This document shows positions 1 to 5,215 of a stretch of DNA of 5,215 nucleotides, one piece after another. Every line of letters starts with the position of its first letter. The first letter of the stretch is position 1. The stretch is from DATJUF01 sp035524095. Its GTDB lineage: Bacteria; Desulfobacterota; Binatia; Binatales; Binataceae. A program made the translations under genes and the position numbers. The notes beneath the pieces were generated by a model. It saw only the letters and a program-made list of their open reading frames with translations, was not told where the DNA came from and made no database searches. The DNA is taken from assembly GCA_035524095.1 (NCBI GenBank), contig DATKPK010000146.1, forward strand, positions 1 through 5,215. The letters are read 5' to 3'.

Positions 1-9
1 GGCGTTAGC

Positions 10-57
10 CCGGTACTGCGGTTCTGCTGGCTCAAGGCCAACAGAACCGTGGACCGG
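10..57. repeat. Long imperfect inverted repeat (hairpin), about 20 base pairs
   Basis: Bases 10-31 can pair with 37-57 around a 5-base loop (TCAAG, 32-36). Going inward, 10-14 pair with 53-57, A15 bulges out, 16-18 pair with 50-52 (two G-U wobbles), 19-26 pair with 42-49 without a break, C27/A41 mismatch, and 28-31 pair with 37-40. That gives 20 pairs in 48 bases. No T-run follows on either strand, so it does not look like an intrinsic terminator. It could be an intergenic palindromic element, a structured RNA, or the end of an upstream transcript. A short open stretch in frame 1 ends with TAG at 58-60, so the hairpin might overlap the 3' end of an upstream gene. The pairing is directly visible; the role is unknown. 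Confidence 0.75.
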
Positions 58-151
58 TAGACCACCGCATCGATCCCTCACATTTAAGGACGCCTGTTGC
101 GAACGATTGGCCGGTTTGCTGACCGCCGATGGGGAAGCTAGGCTCTTTGAG

Positions 152-859
152 ATGGTCTTCGGCACCGGCGCAACGCGGCTTAATTTAATCTTCGACGCCG
201 ACGACACGCTCTGGGAGTCCAACATTCATTTTTTGGAAGCCGAAGCAGCGGTTATTGCGATGCTCGGGCGCGTGGGCGTGGCTGAGCGAGAGGCGATTCG
301 CAATACGCTACGGCATCACGAGTTGAAGATCATTGCTGAAGCGGGCTATGGGCGCGTTCATTATGTTACAGCGCTTCATCGCGCCGTCCCGGAACTTGCG
401 CCGGAGCATCACCACAAGACTTTGCGTGGCGAAGTTGAGCAAATCGCGCAGAGGCTAATGAGCCGGCGATGCGAGGTGCTGCCCGGGGTGGCGGAGACGC
501 TCGAAGTTCTGGCGCAGCGCCATCGCCTGCTGCTGTTTACCAAGGGCCATCCAGGTGAGCAATTAGCGAAACTCGAACGCTCGGATTTGCGACGATTCTT
601 CAGCCGAATCGGTGTGCCGAGGGAAAAAGATCCGGCGAATTATCAACTGTTAATCGCGCAGGCCGGACTCGATCCCGACCGGACGGTGATGATTGGCAAT
701 AGCCCGCGATCAGACATTAATCCAGCGCTGGCGGCCGGATTACACGCGGTTTACATACCGTATCCGCATACTTGGGAACTCGAACATGAGGAGATCGACC
801 ACGGTTGTGGACGGGTAATGACGGTCACAGCATTTCCCCGGCTGCTTGAAGTGTTCTAG
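152..859 (+). CDS. HAD-superfamily hydrolase (phosphatase-like)
   Basis: Probable cytoplasmic phosphatase of the haloacid dehalogenase superfamily (phosphoglycolate-phosphatase/YfnB-like branch); the substrate cannot be read from sequence. Numbered from the ATG at 152 (235 residues), motif I is DADDTLW with nucleophile D15 and acid/base D17. A helical cap spans roughly 22-110. Motif II is the threonine of LLLFTKG (T130). Motif III is the lysine in PREKD (K159), and motif IV is GNSPRSD (D188), with Asn where many relatives have GD. Length and motif spacing are normal. The frame is open upstream, with a TTG at 107 that adds 15 residues. I prefer ATG 152 because motif I then sits at the usual distance from the N terminus, although only a weak AGG lies 9 bases before it. 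The next gene starts 4 bases after the stop, suggesting co-transcription with the metallophosphoesterase. Confidence 0.9.
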   Translation: MVFGTGATRLNLIFDADDTLWESNIHFLEAEAAVIAMLGRVGVAEREAIRNTLRHHELKIIAEAGYGRVHYVTALHRAVPELAPEHHHKTLRGEVEQIAQRLMSRRCEVLPGVAETLEVLAQRHRLLLFTKGHPGEQLAKLERSDLRRFFSRIGVPREKDPANYQLLIAQAGLDPDRTVMIGNSPRSDINPALAAGLHAVYIPYPHTWELEHEEIDHGCGRVMTVTAFPRLLEVF

Positions 860-863
860 ACTC

Positions 864-1832
864 ATGGACTCGATGTCTACTGCCCATTCGCGATTCGACG
901 AAATCATCGTCGACGATTCCCCCGCACCACAAGCCCTAAGAGCGAAGAATCGTACGCCCTTGCCGCTGATTCCATTGCATCGGTTATGGCGGCGCACGAT
1001 CGATCAGGTCGAAATATGCCGAGTCGCGTTGCCGGTGCGGAATCTTCCGCAAGGATTACGAGGGCTAACTGCCTGCCAGATCAGCGATTTTCATCTCGAT
1101 CGCGCGGAGGACCTGGCGCGGCTGGATCGTGTAGTCGAGGCCATCAACCGGCAGCGTCCGGACCTGATCTTTCTGACCGGCGACTATTTCTCCGATGCGG
1201 AGGCGATGCGGCGCCATCTCGGCGGTTTCCGCGAGCGGGTAGCGGACTTGAAGGCCAGCCTGGGGGTATTCGCGGTCGCCGGCAATCACGACCACTGGGC
1301 GTCGTTCGCGTTGATTGAACAGGCGCTGCGCGCGGCGGGAGTGCGCGTGCTTGCCAACGAGAGTGTGCGGTTGACGTTGCCTGGCGGCGATTTGAAGATT
1401 GTCGGGATCGACGATCTATGGTCGAAGCGGGCGGAGCCGTCGCGGGCGTTTCGCGAAGTTGCGGCGGATGACTGCACGATCGTCCTTGCGCATAATCCAG
1501 ATACTGCGGCCTATCTGAATGCGTTCAACGTCGGTGTGATGCTGTCGGGGCATACGCATGGCGGCGTCGTGCGAATTCCGTTTTACGGCTCGCCACTGCG
1601 CTCGATCCTGCGGATCGGCAAGCAATACTATGCCGGACTGAACCGCTACAACGAGTTTTATATTTATACGAATCGCGGCCTTGGAACTTTCTGGCTGCGG
1701 ATACGGCTGAATTGCAGACCGGAAATCGCGCATTTCAGCTTGAGCGAACCGCAGCCATCAGGTGCGGTGGCTCCGGTGAATAGGCCGGAGCGATTGAGAC
1801 GTTCACGGCGCAGGCGCGCGCGTCAAATCTGA
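864..1832 (+). CDS. Calcineurin-like metallophosphoesterase (YkuE/YaeI type)
   Basis: Predicted di-metal phosphodiesterase or phosphatase of the Metallophos family, closest in motif pattern to the YkuE/YaeI group, some of which act on lipid-linked phosphoesters. Numbered from ATG 864 (322 residues), all metal-binding blocks are present in order: ISDFHLD (D75, H77), TGDYFS (D107), AGNHDHW (N141, H142, D143), LAHNPD (H210) and LSGHTHGG (H230, H232). The usual Gln after GHTHGG is Val. Relatives often start with a transmembrane or Tat signal segment. Here the first ~65 residues are polar to amphipathic with no clear membrane span, so a cytoplasmic or peripheral location is likely. The C-terminal tail is strongly Arg-rich (about residues 308-320). 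Other starts are TTG 846, overlapping the upstream gene by 14 bases, and ATG 873; none has a good ribosome-binding site. Substrate is unknown. Confidence 0.92.
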   Translation: MDSMSTAHSRFDEIIVDDSPAPQALRAKNRTPLPLIPLHRLWRRTIDQVEICRVALPVRNLPQGLRGLTACQISDFHLDRAEDLARLDRVVEAINRQRPDLIFLTGDYFSDAEAMRRHLGGFRERVADLKASLGVFAVAGNHDHWASFALIEQALRAAGVRVLANESVRLTLPGGDLKIVGIDDLWSKRAEPSRAFREVAADDCTIVLAHNPDTAAYLNAFNVGVMLSGHTHGGVVRIPFYGSPLRSILRIGKQYYAGLNRYNEFYIYTNRGLGTFWLRIRLNCRPEIAHFSLSEPQPSGAVAPVNRPERLRRSRRRRARQI

Positions 1833-1911
1833 GTCGATTCTGATCCAACCCGGCGTCCCCTTGCCGGTGCGAATCCAAAAGAAGAGCTGACGGCGATAAG
1901 CTGGCGTGCTT

Positions 1912-2823
1912 TTAGACATGGCGCCAGCCGTAGCCTTGATGGCCGAAGCTGAAAGCCTCGGGATGGAGAATCTCGGCCAGAATCTCCAGCGACTCGGCGA
2001 TGCGAGGTCCAGGGCGATTGAAGTATTGGTTGCCGTCGGCGATGAAAATCTGGTGCGATCGCAGGGCCTGAAGTTGGGGCCAGGCCGGATGGCGAGTCAG
2101 TGCGGGTAACTCCTCCAAAGTCCGATCCATATTGAAGCCGCAGGGGCAGAGCAGGATGACTTCGGGATCGGCGGCAGCAAGCTCGTCGAATTTCATCCAT
2201 GGCGAATGCTCGGAGGCGCGGCCGAAGAGATTCTGACCGCCAGCCATCGCGACCAATTCAGGCATCCAATTGCCGGCGGCCATCAGCGGATCGATCCATT
2301 CGACAATCGCGAGGCGCGGACGGGTAGTGATGGTGTGTGCCTGCTTGGCGATTCCATCCATCCGCGAGCGAAGGTGCTGAGTAACTTCGCGCCCGCGCTT
2401 GGCAACGCCGAGCGCCGTTGCGACGCGCTCGATATCGGTAAAAATGTCAGCGAGAGCGTAGGGCGCGAGTGAGACAATCGTGGGACGGGTGCCGGTCCAT
2501 TGCGCAACTGCGTCCTCAACGTCACGCATGCTGACGGCGCAGACGTCGCATTGCGACTGTGTGACAATCACGTCGGGCTGCAAATCGCGCAATTGGTTGG
2601 CGTCGACACGATAAACCGCGAGCGCATCGCGAAGAATCGTGAGCACTCGCTCATTCACTTCGGCGCTCGAACCTTCGGGATTGAACTTGGGAGTGGTCAG
2701 GCTGGGCAAGCGGGTGACGGCGGGCGGAAAATCGCATTCGTGCGAGCGTCCGACGAGAGCATTTTCGAAACCCAGCGCACAAACGATTTCGGTTGCGCTC
2801 GGCAGCAGCGATACGATTCGCAT
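1912..2823 (-). CDS. BtuF-like (Peripla_BP_2) protein lacking a signal peptide
   Basis: This 303-residue protein has the fold signature of class III substrate-binding proteins of the BtuF/FepB type, and is the kind often annotated as cobalamin-binding protein. It opens directly with the first strand of the domain (RIVSLLPSATEIVCALG, from residue 2), so there is no signal peptide or lipobox and it should stay in the cytoplasm. The two lobes are roughly 1-120 and 168-290, joined by a long helix (about 122-163). Family-like blocks include GRSHECDFP (25-33), TQSQCDVCA (88-96), LLCPCGFN (224-231) and the C-terminal NRPGPRIAESLEILAEILHP (269-288). Cysteines fall in pairs: C92/C95 (CxxC) and C226/C228 (CxC), plus C30 next to H28. 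AAGGGA lies 8 bases before the ATG. It follows fur by 41 bases on the same strand. No transporter permease or ATPase is in the window, so uptake of vitamin B12 or a siderophore is unproven. Confidence 0.88.
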   Translation of the reverse strand: MRIVSLLPSATEIVCALGFENALVGRSHECDFPPAVTRLPSLTTPKFNPEGSSAEVNERVLTILRDALAVYRVDANQLRDLQPDVIVTQSQCDVCAVSMRDVEDAVAQWTGTRPTIVSLAPYALADIFTDIERVATALGVAKRGREVTQHLRSRMDGIAKQAHTITTRPRLAIVEWIDPLMAAGNWMPELVAMAGGQNLFGRASEHSPWMKFDELAAADPEVILLCPCGFNMDRTLEELPALTRHPAWPQLQALRSHQIFIADGNQYFNRPGPRIAESLEILAEILHPEAFSFGHQGYGWRHV

Positions 2824-2864
2824 CGGCGGATTCCCTTACAGCGATCTTTGAGCAGGAGCGGAGC

Positions 2865-3356
2865 CTATTGCTTGAGACGGCAATCGCCGCAGATGCCGTA
2901 GAGCTCCATTTTGTGATGGGTGAGCGTCACGCCGAGCTTTTCAGCCATCCGCTGCTGAAGTTCCTCGATCGCGTCATTTTCAAACTCGATGATTTTGCCG
3001 CAGCGGTCGCAAATGAAATGATCGTGATGATGTTCGCCGGCGACTTCGTAGCGGGCTTGGCCCTCGTCGAAGTGGCGCTCGTAAAGCAGCTCGCATTCCT
3101 TCAGCAGCTTGAGGGTGCGGTAGATGGTCGCATAGCCGACGTGAGGATTGACCTTGCGCACCTCAGCGTAGAGTTCCTCGGCGCTGACGTGACGGCTTAG
3201 TTCGAAGAAGACACGGGCGATATCGTCGCGCTGACCGGTCGATTTGAGGCCGCGATCGCGCAGGCGCGAATGAAAGAGATCCATTCGCTTTTCAGATTTA
3301 CTGCGGCGCGTGACCGTCGAACGGCCCGCTTCAGTAGTCTCCATGACCCGTGTCAT
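2865..3356 (-). CDS. fur: Fur-family metal-responsive transcriptional regulator
   Basis: DNA-binding repressor of the Fur family, acting as a metal-loaded dimer. Numbered from ATG 3356 (163 residues), a winged helix covers about 25-95 with a recognition helix in GYATIYRTLKLL (74-85). The dimerisation/metal domain follows. Putative regulatory-site ligands are H56, E104, H111 and H113; the second site offers H110, D112 and H148. Structural-zinc cysteines are C116/C119 (CDRC) and C156/C159 (CGDC). E124 sits in the IIEF block where the peroxide sensor PerR has Asp, which favours a Fur-type over a PerR-type sensor; Zur and others are not excluded. The start is uncertain: TTG 3371, ATG 3356, ATG 3344 and ATG 3284 are in frame, and none has a strong ribosome-binding site. 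The basic N-terminal extension before MDLFHSRL is longer than in E. coli Fur. It lies between the small hypothetical gene and the BtuF-like gene, probably in one transcription unit. Confidence 0.93.
   Translation of the reverse strand: MTRVMETTEAGRSTVTRRSKSEKRMDLFHSRLRDRGLKSTGQRDDIARVFFELSRHVSAEELYAEVRKVNPHVGYATIYRTLKLLKECELLYERHFDEGQARYEVAGEHHHDHFICDRCGKIIEFENDAIEELQQRMAEKLGVTLTHHKMELYGICGDCRLKQ
3343..3356. promoter_or_regulatory. Perfect 5-bp-arm palindrome over the fur start codons
   Basis: ATGAC (3343-3347) and GTCAT (3352-3356) are exact inverted repeats around a 4-base spacer. On the minus strand the element includes both candidate fur ATG codons (3356 and 3344). It could be an operator for a dimeric regulator, perhaps fur itself, or an mRNA hairpin hiding the start codons. 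It does not match the classical E. coli Fur box. The repeat is visible; any function is inference, and 5-base arms can occur by chance. Confidence 0.3.
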
Positions 3357-3371
3357 TACACAATTTGCCAA

Positions 3372-3659
3372 TCAATCCGGTGCTGCGTGTAGTATCCGCC
3401 GCGCGGCGGGCGAAAGGTAGACTCGTTCAAGATCGCGGCTGCGCAAGGCGTCGGCCAGCACTTCGATCTGGTCGGCGGGTGGCTGCTCGCGATCGAGAAT
3501 AATCAGGTCTTGATCGCGGAGCCGGCAGGGGCCTCCGCGCACGCGATAACCGACTTCACGCATGATTTTTTCGCGCCGCACCTCGATGCCGACCCGTTTG
3601 GCGGCGTCGGCAAGTTCGTCGACCAAGCGGACCATCCGCGCATTTTTGGTATCACCCAT
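3372..3659 (-). CDS. Small conserved-looking hypothetical protein upstream of fur
   Basis: A 95-residue soluble protein I cannot assign to a named family. It begins with a charged amphipathic helix (about 5-35). A likely beta hairpin follows (VGYRVRGGPCRLRDQDLIILDR, 36-57), then a helix starting PPADQIEVLADAL (60-72), and the ending DLERVYLSPAARRIL (76-90). It has one cysteine (C45), no signal peptide and no membrane segment. The start at ATG 3659 is supported by GGGAG six bases upstream. The stop is 15 bases before the preferred fur ATG, or directly adjacent if fur starts at TTG 3371, so the two are probably co-transcribed. The ordered secondary structure, good ribosome-binding site and operon position argue for a real gene. 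A role linked to metal regulation would be guilt by association only. Confidence 0.75.
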   Translation of the reverse strand: MGDTKNARMVRLVDELADAAKRVGIEVRREKIMREVGYRVRGGPCRLRDQDLIILDREQPPADQIEVLADALRSRDLERVYLSPAARRILHAAPD

Positions 3660-3866
3660 CCGCCACTCCCATCCACGCCCCCAAGACTCGCGTCCGCAGC
3701 CGTTGATCGTTAGCGGATGTGAGTGTCGCGGGCGAAGGATTGCTGTCAGCCATCATATATCAGGATTACCCTGACTAGAACGGCCCATTTACGAGTCGGA
3801 GCGACGCATGCAGATGCGATCGAGACGGCGGGAGTTCGGCTGATTACGGTGTTGGCGGCAAGCCCG
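3660..3866. other. Intergenic region upstream of the hypothetical-fur cluster
   Basis: This gap of about 207 bases separates two minus-strand genes. Besides the operator-like promoter it has CGCAT-GCAG-ATGCG (3805-3818), a 5-base-arm inverted repeat that could fold in the 3' end of the thioredoxin-like transcript but lacks a T-run on the minus strand. It also has TCCGC (3693-3697) facing GCGGA (3713-3717), which could form a weak hairpin in the leader of the small gene. No coding potential is convincing here. Confidence 0.6.
3752..3780 (-). promoter_or_regulatory. Candidate promoter with internal operator upstream of the fur cluster
   Basis: On the minus strand TATGAT (3757-3752) matches a sigma70 -10 box at five of six bases. 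With a 17-base spacer the -35 position reads TTCTAG (3780-3775), a poor match. The spacer is almost filled by a perfect inverted repeat, TCAGG-ATTAC-CCTGA (3760-3774), a typical place for a repressor site. It is the most AT-rich spot in the gap between the thioredoxin-like gene and the small hypothetical gene. It would give a leader of roughly 85 bases before ATG 3659. The palindrome is visible; the promoter and its regulator are inference. Confidence 0.4.
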
Positions 3867-4472
3867 TCAGTTGGCGAGTTGCTGCGAACGCTTGGCGATA
3901 TAGCGGTGCAACAGGAGGCGCATCGTAGCGATTGGCTGAATACCGATCAGCGGGAAATCACCAAGGATAAACGCTGGGTAGCCGAGGGCTGAGAGACGGT
4001 CAGCCTCGTCTTTGTTGGCGGCGATTCGCGGGGCCATCCGATGGGCCTCCAAGTCGGCCCGGAAACGCTCATTATCGAGGCCGCATTCGTGCGCGATCCG
4101 GGTCAGCAAATCAAATTGGGAAATATCGGAACGATCCTCGAAAAGCGCGCGGAAAACCCGTTCGTGATAAGGCGGCAATGCGTCAGCCTCGCGCGCAAGC
4201 TCGGCACCCTCGAGGGCGGGGCCTGAGTCTATCCATTGCTCGAGCGGCTGAACTGTAATGCCAGTTTCCGCCAGCGCCGTCATCACCTTCATGCGCTCGA
4301 TGGCGCCGAGGGGATTGCCGGGACGGTCGCGGCCGTCGCGGAGCCGGATCGGCACGCCCTTCCATAGCGGGAGAAAGTCCAACTCGGTTTCGAGCTCACG
4401 GACGATCCGCCAAGCGACATAGCAGAGCGTCGAGGCATAGTCGAAGTAGATGGGAATGATAACCTTGGGCAT
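3867..4472 (-). CDS. DsbA-fold thioredoxin-like protein (FrnE/HCCA isomerase type)
   Basis: Cytoplasmic protein of the DSBA-like thioredoxin family, which includes FrnE-type oxidoreductases and 2-hydroxychromene-2-carboxylate isomerases. Numbered from ATG 4472 (201 residues), the first strand is KVIIPIYFDYAS and the active-site helix starts at S14-T-L-C17. Only the second cysteine of the usual CxxC remains. An all-helical insertion spans about 45-150. The family cis-proline is in LGYPAFILGD (P166), followed by the closing strand and helix with IGIQP. The only other cysteine is C130. No signal peptide is present. With a single active-site Cys it is unlikely to be a classical disulfide oxidase; a glutathione-linked isomerase or transferase-like role is more plausible, but no substrate is evident. 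A GTG at 4526 would add 18 residues of low-complexity leader; I prefer the ATG because the family normally begins right at the first strand. Neither start has a good ribosome-binding site. Confidence 0.85.
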   Translation of the reverse strand: MPKVIIPIYFDYASTLCYVAWRIVRELETELDFLPLWKGVPIRLRDGRDRPGNPLGAIERMKVMTALAETGITVQPLEQWIDSGPALEGAELAREADALPPYHERVFRALFEDRSDISQFDLLTRIAHECGLDNERFRADLEAHRMAPRIAANKDEADRLSALGYPAFILGDFPLIGIQPIATMRLLLHRYIAKRSQQLAN

Positions 4473-4523
4473 CGTGATGGTGCGCGGGGCGGTGATTGTG
4501 GACGAGGCAGGCCGCTTGCCCGC

Positions 4524-4553
4524 CACAATTCGCTATGCTTCGCTGAATATAGG
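4524..4553. promoter_or_regulatory. Possible divergent promoter region with a TTCGCT direct repeat
   Basis: The gap between the divergent thioredoxin-like and Nudix genes (4473-4624) has one AT-richer patch here. TTCGCT occurs at 4529-4534 and again at 4539-4544, exactly 10 bases apart (one helical turn), followed by AATATAGG (4546-4553), which could serve as a plus-strand -10. No good -35 is seen for either gene. This is weak support for a shared promoter/operator. Confidence 0.25.
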
Positions 4554-4624
4554 CGTGCCGTTCAGTGGGGGCAATTCGATGCGGCTTGCTTGCGCGCGGA
4601 GCCGCCGCACCTCATCCTTGGCGC

Positions 4625-5155
4625 ATGGACTCTAACCGCCAGCCGATCCTCAAGCTCGGCGTTGTCGATTTCGGGATCGAGCGGGCCACCTTACCGAATG
4701 GGGTGACGGTCGATCTTCCGGTAATTCATCATCCGGGAGCGAGTGCGATCGTGGCGCTCGATAACGACGGGATGGTCGCGATCCTAACACAGTATCGCCA
4801 CGCCTACGGTGGCTGGCTGCGTGAGATTCCGGCGGGATGCGTAAATCCGGGTGAGACGCCGAGGGAATGCGCTGAGCGGGAATTGCGCGAAGAGGCTGGG
4901 CTGACGGCGAAGCAATGGGATCAGATTGCGACGATCGTGACGATCCCGAGCTTTTGCGACGAGCGGATTGCGATCTGGCTTGCGCGCGGGCTGGCGCCTG
5001 CTGATCGTGATCTCGATCACGATGAAGTGATCAACGTCGATCGGGTCAAGCTGGACGAGGCGTTGCATATGGTGCGGCGCGGGGAAATCGTCGATGCGAA
5101 GACGATCGCAGCGTTGTATCAAGTGCGAGAGTTTCTTCTGGCTCAGCCGCTATAG
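4625..5155 (+). CDS. Nudix hydrolase, ADP-ribose pyrophosphatase-like
   Basis: Predicted cytoplasmic Mg2+-dependent hydrolase that cleaves a nucleoside diphosphate linked to another group, most likely ADP-ribose or another NDP-sugar. Numbered from ATG 4625 (176 residues), an N-terminal beta region (about 10-45) leads into the Nudix fold. QYRHAYGGWLREIPAG (56-71) is typical of ADP-ribose pyrophosphatases. The complete Nudix box occupies 71-93 and ends RELREEAGL, with metal-binding E86, E89 and E90. A proline 15 residues after the box (P108, in TIPSFCDER) fits the ADP-ribose subclass, though the more usual SPG is changed. A GTG at 4565 would add 20 Arg/Ala-rich residues; ATG 4625 gives the normal family length and start, but no strong ribosome-binding site is present. 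It is divergent from the thioredoxin-like gene and stands alone on its strand in this window. Confidence 0.93.
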   Translation: MDSNRQPILKLGVVDFGIERATLPNGVTVDLPVIHHPGASAIVALDNDGMVAILTQYRHAYGGWLREIPAGCVNPGETPRECAERELREEAGLTAKQWDQIATIVTIPSFCDERIAIWLARGLAPADRDLDHDEVINVDRVKLDEALHMVRRGEIVDAKTIAALYQVREFLLAQPL

Positions 5156-5215
5156 CATCGTCAAACTCGGCGTTCATGACCTACCTGCTACCCCACTGGA
5201 ATCTGCGTATATCTT
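5156..5215. other. Intergenic tail, possibly the first codons of a downstream gene
   Basis: An ATG at 5176 on the plus strand opens 13 codons (MTYLLPHWNLRIS) to the edge without a stop, but has no ribosome-binding site. All three minus-strand frames hit a stop within the last 42 bases, so only the very end of a minus-strand gene could enter here. There is too little sequence to call a gene. Confidence 0.3.

Noticed and set aside
97..141. Short leader peptide starting at TTG 97 after AAGGA
   Set aside because: It is only 14 codons with no attenuator structure downstream; the spacing to AAGGA is fine but this is easily chance.
1850..1880. tRNA-like 3' end (GCGAATCC next to a GC-rich stem)
   Set aside because: No acceptor, D or anticodon arms can be built around it, and the loop does not match a T-arm.
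1833..1911. Possible bidirectional terminator between the convergent metallophosphoesterase and BtuF-like genes
   Set aside because: A CCGGC/GCCGG stem (1850-1854 with 1863-1867, 8-base loop) and an AAGC/GCTT stem (1898-1901 with 1908-1911) exist, but both are short and neither is followed by a real T-run.
2500..3200. Long plus-strand open frames opposite the BtuF-like and fur genes
   Set aside because: They are antisense to well-supported genes and encode no recognisable domain; open antisense frames are common in GC-rich DNA.
3660..3866. Classical Fur box in the upstream region of fur
   Set aside because: No sequence close to the GATAATGATAATCATTATC consensus was found; the palindrome at 3760-3774 is different.
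3723..3992. Plus-strand open frame of 89 codons across the intergenic gap
   Set aside because: It overlaps the 3' end of the thioredoxin-like gene, has no ribosome-binding site and no recognisable protein pattern.
1..5215. CRISPR array, insertion sequence, toxin-antitoxin pair or defence system
   Set aside because: No spaced direct repeats, terminal inverted repeats with a transposase, or known defence domains are visible.

Overview
The window looks like an ordinary stretch of chromosome from a moderately GC-rich, free-living bacterium. It holds six confident protein-coding genes, one small conserved-looking hypothetical gene and short intergenic gaps. I see no transposase, phage gene, CRISPR array, tRNA or rRNA. 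The protein types and the uncultured-bacterium feel of the sequences (GC-rich, many CGATCG words) suggest a deltaproteobacterial-like or related lineage. That is a weak inference, and no marker gene here settles it.

Layout. Bases 1-151 are mostly non-coding and carry a long imperfect hairpin (10-57). Two plus-strand genes follow, probably one operon: a HAD-superfamily phosphatase (152-859) and a calcineurin-like metallophosphoesterase (864-1832), separated by 4 bases. They run convergently into a minus-strand cluster. Read in its own direction, the cluster is a 95-residue hypothetical protein (3659-3372), a Fur-family metalloregulator (3356-2865), and a periplasmic-binding-protein-like protein of the BtuF/Peripla_BP_2 type with no signal peptide (2823-1912). 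A candidate promoter with an inverted repeat between its -10 and -35 elements lies upstream of this cluster (3752-3780). Further upstream on the minus strand is a DsbA-fold thioredoxin-like protein (4472-3867). Divergent from it is a plus-strand Nudix hydrolase of the ADP-ribose pyrophosphatase type (4625-5155). The last 60 bases are intergenic or the first codons of an unresolved gene.

How the genes may work together. The small gene, fur and the BtuF-like gene are close and co-oriented, so a metal-responsive transcription unit is plausible. The BtuF-like product lacks an export signal, has no permease or ATPase partner nearby and carries CxxC and CxC motifs, so a transport role is doubtful. 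The HAD phosphatase, metallophosphoesterase and Nudix hydrolase are all housekeeping-type phosphoester or pyrophosphate hydrolases without an obvious shared pathway. I do not see a clearly new multi-gene system. The items most worth a second look are the hairpin at the left edge, the operator-like promoter of the fur cluster and the cytosolic BtuF-like protein.
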